The notes under the pieces are model-generated. The model was not told the origin of the DNA and did no database searches. It worked only from the letters and a program-made list of their open reading frames with translations. Below are positions 57,167 to 64,000 of a DNA stretch of 64,000 bases, one piece after another (the first letter of the stretch is position 1; each line of letters starts with the position of its first letter). A program made the translations under genes and the position numbers. Source of the stretch: Skermanella aerolata KACC 11604 (GTDB lineage Bacteria; Pseudomonadota; Alphaproteobacteria; Azospirillales; Azospirillaceae); the NCBI RefSeq assembly GCF_000936425.1, contig NZ_AVFK01000010.1, positions 1-64,000 of the forward strand. The letters run 5' to 3'.

Positions 57167-59058
57167 GAGCCCGGCGTCCTCTCGGCAGCCTCCGATATCA
57201 CCCGCCGGTCGTCCAGCCGGCGGGTGAATCGTATGGCGTCCAGGTGCTCGAGCAGCGGGATGCTGTATTTTCGGGATATCCCCAGCAGCTTGCCGAGATC
57301 GCCGACGAGGAAGCCGCCGTTCCGATCCGCCAGATGGGTCTTCATGATCCGTTGCGCTTTGACCAGCGCGTCGCGATGGAACAGGATATCGCGCTTTTGG
57401 ACCCGGTCGGTGGCTCGGACCAGCACGCCGGTCCGGGTCAGGTACAGGATCGCCTGAAAGCGCTCCCGGTCGTTTCCGACGACGGCGGAAGCGTCGGGCG
57501 GCATCAGCCCGCCGCTCAGGAACTCCCGTTCGACCGCAGCGATCAGTCGGCGAGAGCGCTCTGGCAGGAGAGCGGCCGGGTCGAAGTCGCGATGCCGCAA
57601 CCTTCCCTGCTCGTTCCGCAACTCGCCGCGTTCGACCAGTACCGCCGCCATGGCGCCGGCGTTCCTGCCCAGCCGGTCCCGCGGCAGCCCGGGTTCCGCC
57701 GGATGGTCGCGGTGATGCTTCTCCACCAGCGCCAGCACCTCGCATTCCAGCGTGCGGCCCGCCGTTCCGTCGAGCACGGTTCCGTCCGGCAGCAGGATCG
57801 CACCGGCATCCTTGAAGTATCTGTGCAACCGGTGCGGCGATACCGCCAGCAGCCGCGCCAGGTCGGCCTCGGCGCATCCGGTCGTGCCGGCGGCGCGCAG
57901 GCGGTCGGCCAGTGTTTCCGCAGGTGGCGCCTCCGCCAGGACGCGCAGTCCCGCCAGCGTCCGTCCGTCGTGCCGGCGGTGGCGCCGCGACACTGGATCC
58001 AGGATGCGGCCGCCGCCGACTGTAGCCGGCGGTGACGGTGTCCGGATGATGAAGGGCTCACCGGCAGGCACGGCTATGGAAGACTCCGTGAAGAGCTGGA
58101 CCAGGGCGCTCGTCCCCGGTTCCAGTCGGTCGCGGTCGAGCAGCCTGAGCCGTGCCGAGGTCTCGACCGTTCCGGTCAGCAGCCGGACCACCGCGCCGCT
58201 CCGAAGCTCCTTCGAAGCCGTTGCCAATACCGTCAGTTCGGCGTCGAGCCAGCGTGAGCCGGTCAGCAGTCCGGGCGACGCCAGCGCCGTCCCGCGTGGA
58301 ACATCGGATTGATCGACCCCGCGCAGGTTGACGGCGGTTCGCCGTCCGGGCGGCGCCGTCTCTACCGGACGGCCATGGATCTGGAGGCTTCTGACGCGGG
58401 CCTTCCTGCCGCCGGGCGTCAGTTCCACTTCGTCGCCGACGCTCAGGGCGCCGCGCCTCAGCGTCCCGGTCACCACGGTCCCGAAGCCGGGCACGGCGAA
58501 GACCCTGTCGGTCGGCAGCCAGAAGACGCCGGAATCGCCTGGCTCTGCCGAACCCTCCGGCAAGTCTCCGAGCAGCCGGCGCAGTTCGTCCAGCCCCTCT
58601 CCCGTCACCGCCGAGGTCCGCACCGCCGTCACTTCGGCAATCCCGGCGTCCCGGGCGAGACCGGCAGCGGCTTCTCCGGCGGCGACGGCCTCCTCGACCG
58701 GGACGAGGTCGCATTTGGTGACCGCGACGATGCCGCGCCGGACGCCGATCAGTCCGGCGATGCCGACGTGCTCGACCGTCTGCGGCTGGATGCCTTCCCG
58801 GGCATCCACAACCAGCAGGACGGCGCCGATCCCGGTAGCGCCCGAGATCATCGTGCGGACAAACCGCTCATGGCCCGGCATGTCGATCAGGTCGATCTCG
58901 CCCCCGGCGGTCACCAAGTGCGAAAACCCCAGCACGATCGAGATCCCGCGCCGCTTCTCCTCCGCCAGCCTGTCGGTGTCGATGCCGGTCAGCGCCCTGA
59001 CCAGCGCCGTCTTGCCGTGGTCGACATGGCCGATCACCCCTACCAGAGCGCTCCTCAT
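57163..59058 (-). CDS. selB: Selenocysteine-specific elongation factor SelB
   Basis: The protein is 631 aa. G1 [11 protein letters not shown] (about residues 10-20), G3 DMPGHERFV and G4 TKCD are complete, and [10 protein letters not shown] replaces the RGITID-type effector loop, as is usual in SelB. The C-terminal half contains the winged-helix repeats that bind the SECIS hairpin in mRNA ([36 protein letters not shown] at the end). It delivers Sec-tRNA to recoded UGA codons. It overlaps the selA stop by ATGA (59055-59058). Confidence 0.96.
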   Translation of the reverse strand: MRSALVGVIGHVDHGKTALVRALTGIDTDRLAEEKRRGISIVLGFSHLVTAGGEIDLIDMPGHERFVRTMISGATGIGAVLLVVDAREGIQPQTVEHVGIAGLIGVRRGIVAVTKCDLVPVEEAVAAGEAAAGLARDAGIAEVTAVRTSAVTGEGLDELRRLLGDLPEGSAEPGDSGVFWLPTDRVFAVPGFGTVVTGTLRRGALSVGDEVELTPGGRKARVRSLQIHGRPVETAPPGRRTAVNLRGVDQSDVPRGTALASPGLLTGSRWLDAELTVLATASKELRSGAVVRLLTGTVETSARLRLLDRDRLEPGTSALVQLFTESSIAVPAGEPFIIRTPSPPATVGGGRILDPVSRRHRRHDGRTLAGLRVLAEAPPAETLADRLRAAGTTGCAEADLARLLAVSPHRLHRYFKDAGAILLPDGTVLDGTAGRTLECEVLALVEKHHRDHPAEPGLPRDRLGRNAGAMAAVLVERGELRNEQGRLRHRDFDPAALLPERSRRLIAAVEREFLSGGLMPPDASAVVGNDRERFQAILYLTRTGVLVRATDRVQKRDILFHRDALVKAQRIMKTHLADRNGGFLVGDLGKLLGISRKYSIPLLEHLDAIRFTRRLDDRRVISEAAERTPGS

Positions 59059-60566
59059 TCCGTTACGGACTCCACAAGCACGGTCCCGACCGCACCGGCA
59101 ACGGCTGGCAAGTCGCGGTCATCGAGCGTCCGCGCATCGAGCGTCAGCCGCCCGCCGGCGATGCGCCCGACGACCGCCGGCCGGTGAAGCCGCAGCCGCC
59201 GCGCCAGTTCCGCCGTACCCAGGCCGTTCGCCCTGATCGCCACGATCCGGGTCGGCAGGGTTGTTTCGGGCAGGGAGCCGCCGCCGGAATAACTGTTGCC
59301 GTCGGCGGTATCCACCTCCAGTCCGCCGATCCCGCGAAGACGCGCCGCCAGATCCTCCGCCCGCCGCTCCAGTACGGGCATCGGCGCCGCCAGCATGGCG
59401 AGCACCGGCACCGCTGCGACCAGCCGGGCGGGGTCGCGGTAGAGCTTCAGCGTCGCCTCGAGCGCCGCCAGCGACAGCTTGTCGATCCTCACGGCGCGCA
59501 GCAGCGGGTGGGCTTTCAGGATTCCGATCAGGTCCTTCCGGCCGACGACGATGCCCGCCTGCGGCCCGCCCAGCAGCTTGTCGCCGCTGAACATGACCAG
59601 ATCGGCGCCGGCGGCGACACTCTCGCGCACGGTCGGCTCATGGGGCAGGCCGATGGTCCTGAGGTCGAGCAGGGTGCCGCTGCCGAGGTCTTCCATCAGC
59701 ACCAGTCCCCGAGCCCGGGCGAGCGCCGCGAGTTCGGTCATGGCCGGGGCGCTGGTGAAGCCGACGATACGGTAATTGCTCTGATGAACCTTCACGATGG
59801 CGCGGGTATCGGACGTGACCGCGGCCTCGTAGTCGGATGCCCTGGTCTTGTTCGTGGTTCCGACCTCCACCAGCCGGGCGCCGCCTTGCCGGATCACGTC
59901 GGGCACGCGGAACGATCCGCCGATTTCCACCAGTTCTGACCGCGACACCAGCGCTTCGCCGCCCTGGGCGATGGCGCTGACCGCCAGCAGCACGGCGGCG
60001 GCGTTGTTGTTGACGACCAGGGAGGCTTCGGCTCCCGTCAGCTCGTGCAGCAGCCCGGTCACGGCCACGTAGCGCGAGCCGCGCTCGCCGCTTTCCAGGT
60101 CGAACTCGAGGTTCGAGTAGGCGGATGCCGCCTCCGCCACGGCGGCGACGGCGTCCTCCGCCAGGGGAGCGCGCCCGAGATTGGTGTGGATGACGATGCC
60201 GGTCCCGTTGATCACGCGCCGCAGGTGCCGGTGCCGGCTGGGTTCCAGCGCGCCCCGCGCCGCGGCGATCAGCGTGCCGTTCAGCGATTCGGGGGAAACC
60301 GCGTCGCCGCCGATATCCCCCGCCAGCAACGCCCGCCGCACTGCGTCCAGCGCGTCCCGGAGCGCTCCGACCACGGCTTGACGCGGGAACAGGACGGTAA
60401 GCTCCCGCGCCGCTTCGGTTTCCATCAGCTTCTGGACCTGGGGCAGGGCGCGCAGCAGTGCCGGGTCCGCGATCGGGGCGGGCGGCGGCCGGGCAGGGGA
60501 AGGGGGCGCTGCAAGGGTCATGGAGTGCCATGTGGAAGGAGACGCCCCGAAGCGTACCCCCTCCAA
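59055..60566 (-). CDS. selA: L-seryl-tRNA(Sec) selenium transferase SelA
   Basis: The protein is 503 aa if a TTG start at 60566 is used; GGAGGT stands 7 nt before it. The later ATG at 60521 would give 488 aa but has no ribosome site. The PLP enzyme is identified by NNNAAAVLLAVSAIA, VEVGTTNKTRASDYE and the Schiff-base Lys in FSGDKLLGGPQAGI (about residue 320). It converts Ser-tRNA(Sec) to Sec-tRNA(Sec) using selenophosphate from SelD. The selC tRNA gene was not found in this window. Confidence 0.95.
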   Translation of the reverse strand: MEGVRFGASPSTWHSMTLAAPPSPARPPPAPIADPALLRALPQVQKLMETEAARELTVLFPRQAVVGALRDALDAVRRALLAGDIGGDAVSPESLNGTLIAAARGALEPSRHRHLRRVINGTGIVIHTNLGRAPLAEDAVAAVAEAASAYSNLEFDLESGERGSRYVAVTGLLHELTGAEASLVVNNNAAAVLLAVSAIAQGGEALVSRSELVEIGGSFRVPDVIRQGGARLVEVGTTNKTRASDYEAAVTSDTRAIVKVHQSNYRIVGFTSAPAMTELAALARARGLVLMEDLGSGTLLDLRTIGLPHEPTVRESVAAGADLVMFSGDKLLGGPQAGIVVGRKDLIGILKAHPLLRAVRIDKLSLAALEATLKLYRDPARLVAAVPVLAMLAAPMPVLERRAEDLAARLRGIGGLEVDTADGNSYSGGGSLPETTLPTRIVAIRANGLGTAELARRLRLHRPAVVGRIAGGRLTLDARTLDDRDLPAVAGAVGTVLVESVTE

Positions 60567-60795
60567 TCGATCTACCTCCGGTGACGACCCATCGAGATCG
60601 AAGCGGAGATCGAGGCAGTTACGTGCTTCAAGATACCGAAGCGGTCAGTAGCATGCCGCCGGTTCCTCCGGTATCGAATGATTTCTCTTCCGACTACCGC
60701 ATCACCGGCCCGCAAGGGCTAGGCCCAAATCATCATAGAAATATTAAATCAAATTTTATACGATCTGGACGACAATTTTGATCCGGACCATAGCG

Positions 60796-60978
60796 ATGCG
60801 TTCTCTGCCCAAGTTCATGGATGTGTCATTGCCGGCGACGGAGACGGAGACGGCGCCGATCGGCGGTGGCCGTCCGCTTCCAGCGCGCAAGGCGCTGGTG
60901 GTCTGGGTGGCCTTGATGTCGGCAGCATGGGTGATCCTGGGAGCGGGCGCCTATGCCGTCCTGATGCCGGGTTCATAA
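60796..60978 (+). CDS. Small single-pass membrane protein
   Basis: The protein is about 60 aa. A polar N-terminal part (DVSLPATETETAPIGGG) precedes one membrane helix (KALVVWVALMSAAWVILGAGAYAVLM) at the C-terminus. The start could be the ATG at 60796 or the one near 60817; no strong ribosome site marks either. Function is unknown. Confidence 0.5.
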   Translation: MRSLPKFMDVSLPATETETAPIGGGRPLPARKALVVWVALMSAAWVILGAGAYAVLMPGS

Positions 60979-61108
60979 ACAGCTTCGCCTTCTGCACGGC
61001 ACTGCTGCCGGTTTATCCGGAGCATGATGAGATCATGGGGTTTCCTTGCCCGCGATTCGTACCAACATCGATCCGCGGGATCGAGTACGGAGAAGGCGGG
61101 AAACCATA

Positions 61109-62059
61109 GTGTACCTTGGCGGCTTGCGCAGCAGTACGATCACCTTGCCGGACGGACGCCGTCTCGGGATCGCGGAGTACGGCGATCCGGCCGCGCTGCC
61201 GGTATTGTATTGCCATGGTTTTCCCAGCTGCCGGCTGGAACCGTCGATGCTGCCGGTTTCGGGCATACGGCTTATCGCCGTCGACCGGCCGGGGTACGGT
61301 CTGTCCGATCCGCTTTCCGGACGTACGCTGCTGGACTGGCCGCAGGACATCGCGTCGGTGGCGGATGCCTTAGGGCTCGGCCGCTTCGCCGTCGCCGGCG
61401 TTTCCGGAGGTGCGCCATATGCCGCAGCCTGCGCCGCCCGGTTGAAAGACCGGATTATCGGTCTGGCGCTCATCTGCGGCATTGCGCCGCCGGGGGAAGG
61501 CAAGGAAGGAGCCAACGGGGCAGGGTGGGAGGCCGGCGGAGCGGCCGCGCGCCTCATGACCCTGGACCGGTTGCCCGGTACCGTTCCTGTCATAGCGGCC
61601 TTGGCAAGGCGGCTGGTCGTCGGGGTCGACTCACCCAGGCTCCTGCGCACGCTGTTGCGCTTCGGACATCTGCCGGAACCCGACCGCGCCGTGCTTTCGG
61701 CGGGCTTCGGCATCCCCGTCCTCGACAATTTCCGGGAAGCGTTGCGCCAAGGCATCGGCGGCGCCGTCGCCGATGCCCGCATCTATGCGCGGCCCTGGGG
61801 TTTCGATCCAGCCGGGATTGTGGCGCCGACGGTGATCTGGCATGGCAATCTGGACAATCAGGTGCCGGTCGCCGCGGCGGAAGTGTACGCCCGGCTTATT
61901 CCACATGCACGGTTGTGCTTATTGGAGGGTGAAGGCCATTTTTCCTTGGTCGTACGGCATCATCATGCGATCCTTGCGTCGCTTTTTGCCATTGCGGAAC
62001 GGTACGCTGGCGACGATGTTACGTCACACGCTCGCGCGTGTCCCGGCTTGGATGCTTGA
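61109..62059 (+). CDS. Alpha/beta hydrolase
   Basis: The protein is about 316 aa from GTG 61109, preceded by GAAGGCGGG; an in-frame TTG at 61046 is less likely. The oxyanion stretch is YCHGFPSCRLE. The nucleophile is Ser in AGVSGGAPYA (about residue 110), Asp lies in the WHGNLDNQVP loop and His in EGEGHFSLV. YGLSDPLSGRTLLDW follows the typical fold. It is followed by pmtA after 42 nt, so it may be co-transcribed. The substrate is unknown. Confidence 0.87.
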   Translation: MYLGGLRSSTITLPDGRRLGIAEYGDPAALPVLYCHGFPSCRLEPSMLPVSGIRLIAVDRPGYGLSDPLSGRTLLDWPQDIASVADALGLGRFAVAGVSGGAPYAAACAARLKDRIIGLALICGIAPPGEGKEGANGAGWEAGGAAARLMTLDRLPGTVPVIAALARRLVVGVDSPRLLRTLLRFGHLPEPDRAVLSAGFGIPVLDNFREALRQGIGGAVADARIYARPWGFDPAGIVAPTVIWHGNLDNQVPVAAAEVYARLIPHARLCLLEGEGHFSLVVRHHHAILASLFAIAERYAGDDVTSHARACPGLDA

Positions 62060-62101
62060 GCCGGTGCGTCTGCCCGTTTCTCTCAACGATAGAATAAGCA
62101 C

Positions 62102-62758
62102 ATGCACATAGATACCGTACGCGCTGCCTATCGCCGTTATGCCGGCGTCTACGATCTTGTCTTTGGCAAGAGTTTCGAGGCGGGACGCCAGCAGACGCTA
62201 GATAGCATCAACCGTCGCCGGGGCCTGCGAGTCCTCGAGGTGGGGGTCGGCACCGGGCTGTCCCTTCCCGATTATCATCCCGACAACATCATCGTCGGCA
62301 TCGATGCCTCGGAGGAAATGCTGAGGCTCGCCCATGAGCGCGTCGCCAAGAAGGGACTCAAGAACATCGAGAGCCTGGTCGAGATGGACGCTCAGAAGAT
62401 GACCTTCGAGGACGCCAGCTTCGACGTCGTCGTGGCGATGTATGTGATGACGGTCGTGGAAGACCCGAAGGCCGTGATGGACGAGTTGAAGCGCGTCTGC
62501 AAGCCGGGCGGCGACATCTATATCGTCAACCACTTCTCGGCGGAGAAAGCCGGTCTCCGGCTGAAGTTCGAGCGCATGATCGCCAACTTCGCGGAACTGC
62601 TGGGCTGGCACGCCGATATGCCGATGACGCCCTTGCTGTCGAACGCGGGCATCGAAATCGTGAAGATCTCCAAGCTGCCGCCGTTCGGCATGTTCACGAT
62701 GGTCCACTGCCGGAACCAGGACACTTCCGGAGAGGCGATGCTTCAGGGTGCCGGGTAA
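62102..62758 (+). CDS. pmtA: Phosphatidylethanolamine N-methyltransferase PmtA-like SAM methyltransferase
   Basis: The protein is 218 aa. The N-terminal AAYRRYAGVYDLVFGKSFEAGRQQ and the SAM-binding LEVGVGTGLSLPDY (about residues 45-58), then VGIDASEEMLRLA and VVVAMYVMTVVEDP, match the Rhodobacter-type PmtA family of soluble methyltransferases. That family converts phosphatidylethanolamine stepwise to phosphatidylcholine, common in alphaproteobacteria. A ubiquinone-type methyltransferase is a less likely alternative. Confidence 0.87.
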   Translation: MHIDTVRAAYRRYAGVYDLVFGKSFEAGRQQTLDSINRRRGLRVLEVGVGTGLSLPDYHPDNIIVGIDASEEMLRLAHERVAKKGLKNIESLVEMDAQKMTFEDASFDVVVAMYVMTVVEDPKAVMDELKRVCKPGGDIYIVNHFSAEKAGLRLKFERMIANFAELLGWHADMPMTPLLSNAGIEIVKISKLPPFGMFTMVHCRNQDTSGEAMLQGAG

Positions 62759-62812
62759 GCCTGCCGGCCCGCGACCTCGGTCCTGAAACAGCAATCTTGA
62801 GACAAGTTATTC

Positions 62813-62873
62813 CGGCGGTTCAGGCCCGCCCGCTCAATTCAGCGATGAACGAGCGGGCGGGCCTGAACCGCCG
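62813..62873. repeat. Perfect 23-bp inverted repeat (convergent intergenic)
   Basis: Two 23-nt arms are exact reverse complements with a 15-nt loop, lying between the convergent pmtA and 52-aa genes. There is no T-run, so it may be a bidirectional terminator, a 3' mRNA stabiliser or a mobile palindromic element. Confidence 0.65.
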
Positions 62874-62896
62874 TTGCATATCTGCGAACAGGGTCT

Positions 62897-63055
62897 TTAC
62901 CGGGCGACCGCGAGCAGAAGGGCGAGGTTGATGCCCGCCATGGCCACGACAACCGGAACCAGCCAGGTCGGGTGGGTTACGAACAGGGCGATGATGACCA
63001 GCAGACCGACCAGGGCCAGTACACCGGCGGCCAGGGGCTTGAGATAGACGTCCAT
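62897..63055 (-). CDS. Small two-helix membrane protein (52 aa)
   Basis: The frame runs from ATG 63055 to TAA, preceded by GGAGATCCGGAA. The protein starts MDVYLKPLAAG and consists almost wholly of two hydrophobic helices (VLALVGLLVIIALFV and VPVVVAMAGINLALLLAV) joined by THPTWL. Ribosome site and codon use support a real gene. It is divergent from the stress-type gene at 63262 and converges on the 23-bp palindrome. Function is unknown. Confidence 0.7.
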   Translation of the reverse strand: MDVYLKPLAAGVLALVGLLVIIALFVTHPTWLVPVVVAMAGINLALLLAVAR

Positions 63056-63194
63056 TTCCGGATCTCCGTTCTACATACAGCAACGCGCAAAATTCCAGGC
63101 TGCAAGCTACACGAACCGCTCCCCGGCCGGTGTTCAAACCATGGCCGCCGGTATGCGGCCTGTTGTCACAAGATGTCCTTCGATCCTCGGATGC

Positions 63195-63219
63195 GGAACC
63201 GCTGCCTCTCCCCACGGTT
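63195..63219 (+). promoter_or_regulatory. Candidate EcfG-type stress promoter
   Basis: GGAAC (63195-63199) and GGTT (63216-63219) are separated by 16 nt, close to the GGAAC-N16/17-CGTT consensus for the alphaproteobacterial general-stress sigma factor. The predicted start is about 35 nt before the ATG at 63262. Confidence 0.45.
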
Positions 63220-63261
63220 TGACTTGGGATATACCGTTCGATCCGATCGAGGAGCCGCGAC

Positions 63262-63918
63262 ATGGACCACTCACGCCTGTTCGCCCTGTATGACAGTCCC
63301 GATAACGCCCTGGCGGCGCTGGACGACCTGACGAACGCGGGAACCGGCAGGGATGCCGTCACTTTGCTCAGCCCGCATGCCGCCGGACGCCACGGAAGCG
63401 CCACGTCGGCCGACATCCCTGCGGACCGCCACGCGAGCAGTAACGTCAATGTCACGGGCATAGGGCCGCTGGTGGTGATCGGTCCGCTCGGGGCTCAACT
63501 GCACGACCGCGACATCGTCGCGGTGCTCCGCGACGGCAGCGTCGAGCTGCGGGACGCCCAGACTGCGGCGGAAGGCTTGCGCCGGGGTGCCACCCTGCTG
63601 GTCGTCGATGCTCCCCGTTCGTCCCATGACGAAATCCTGGAAATCGTGGACCGCCATCACCCGATCAGGCTGGAAAGCCTCGGCCCGACTTACCTGGAGC
63701 CGGGATGGAGTCGTGTCGACCGGGTCGCGGGCGACGATGGCGTGCTGGAAGTTGCCGACGACCTGCTGAACGTCAAGCGTCCGGGTGAAGACGCTACGGC
63801 GTTCCGTCCGCTGGCGCCGGGAAAGGAAGAGTTGGGGCTTTCCAAGTCGGGCGCCGAGAACCCGGAAGCCGGCAAGGGAGAAATCCTGGGTGGCCAGGGA
63901 GCCGGTCCGGACCGGTGA
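63262..63918 (+). CDS. Hypothetical protein, general-stress-17M-like N-terminal domain
   Basis: The protein is 218 aa, with GAGGAG before the ATG. The N-terminal stretch LFALYDSPDNALAALDDLTNAG..RDAVTLLSP has the beta-alpha-beta pattern of general stress protein 17M-type domains, and VVIGPLGAQL plus EGLRRGATLLVVDAP continue it. Residues about 165-218 are low-complexity, Gly/Glu-rich and probably disordered. A candidate EcfG-type promoter and a terminator flank it, making a stand-alone stress gene likely. The biochemical role is unknown. Confidence 0.7.
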   Translation: MDHSRLFALYDSPDNALAALDDLTNAGTGRDAVTLLSPHAAGRHGSATSADIPADRHASSNVNVTGIGPLVVIGPLGAQLHDRDIVAVLRDGSVELRDAQTAAEGLRRGATLLVVDAPRSSHDEILEIVDRHHPIRLESLGPTYLEPGWSRVDRVAGDDGVLEVADDLLNVKRPGEDATAFRPLAPGKEELGLSKSGAENPEAGKGEILGGQGAGPDR

Positions 63919-63947
63919 AACGGGTTCGAACCGCTTCCTGAAATGAC

Positions 63948-63980
63948 GAACCCCCGCGTGCTCAGTGGCAGCGGGGGTTC
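63948..63980 (+). terminator. Candidate terminator after stress-type gene
   Basis: A perfect 10-bp stem (GAACCCCCGC/GCGGGGGTTC) with a 13-nt loop is followed by TTA. It lies 29 nt beyond the stop. Confidence 0.55.
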
Positions 63981-64000
63981 TTAGCGGTTAAAGGATTACC

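Noticed and set aside
55160-57877. Very long minus-strand frame (over 900 codons) opposite cysNC and part of selB
   Set aside because: It is antisense to cysNC and to the 3' end of selB, both of which have complete family motifs; it has low-complexity Arg/Asp/Val-rich composition and reflects GC-rich codon bias in the opposite strand.
60570-60780. Search for the selenocysteine tRNA gene next to selA
   Set aside because: A TTCA stretch near 60634 does not sit in a paired anticodon stem and no T-arm follows; no tRNA was found here or elsewhere in the window.

Overview
The window is high-GC, densely coded bacterial DNA. Its contents (PHA phasin, alphaproteobacterial-type PmtA methyltransferase, CysNC fusion, selAB, molybdate uptake with tandem moeA, sigma-factor boxes resembling the alphaproteobacterial stress type) point to a Rhodospirillales alphaproteobacterium, probably an Azospirillum/Skermanella-like soil organism. 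That placement is inference from gene content. No rRNA, tRNA, CRISPR array or intact insertion sequence was seen.

Region by region. (1) 1-11,000 is an accessory, locally AT-rich surface-glycan region. A tightly coupled minus-strand operon runs E1-alpha, E1-beta, two related small membrane proteins with winged-helix-like tails, a small membrane protein and an OafA-type acyltransferase that leaves the window. A GT2 glycosyltransferase, a GT-C-like membrane protein carrying an NPDVA-type repeat, a flippase-like protein and a Nudix hydrolase follow. (2) 11,190-20,600 is housekeeping and stress: mutarotase, CorA, a 3-hydroxyisobutyrate dehydrogenase homologue, phasin, a Tat-exported aldo/keto reductase with a DUF6064 membrane partner, an Xre/MmyB regulator, a hydrolase and a DUF533/TerB protein. 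(3) 20,890-23,700 holds a REP-like nested palindrome, an ECF sigma/anti-sigma pair with a possible self-recognised promoter, and mntP under a yybP-ykoY manganese riboswitch. (4) 23,800-28,970 holds a two-subunit xanthine-dehydrogenase-family molybdoenzyme, an App1-like phosphatase and a PHA-system protein.

(5) 28,965-35,355 is a six-gene lipid-transport-like operon: SYLF lipoprotein, CACHE/GAF/cyclase-like sensor, MlaE permease, ABC ATPase, MlaD and TPR lipoprotein. The ATPase has lost every catalytic motif and the cyclase domain has lost its metal and transition-state residues. This is the most unusual system in the window. (6) 35,470-42,250 is molybdenum: a ModE-like regulator and modCBA on the minus strand, divergent from moeA, a YnfA-family protein and a MoeA-PBP fusion. 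(7) 42,350-47,850 holds a PNPOx-like protein and a SWIM/SNF2/Cys-rich trio.

(8) 48,000-60,570 couples selenium and sulfur metabolism: an oxidoreductase-SelD fusion, a siroheme dehydrogenase, CysI, an APS-reductase-type CysH, CysD and CysNC, then SelB and SelA. (9) 60,700-64,000 holds small membrane proteins, an alpha/beta hydrolase, PmtA, a 23-bp perfect hairpin and a probable general-stress protein.

Many genes overlap by 1-4 nt, so translational coupling is common. Several starts are non-ATG, and each choice is explained in its entry.
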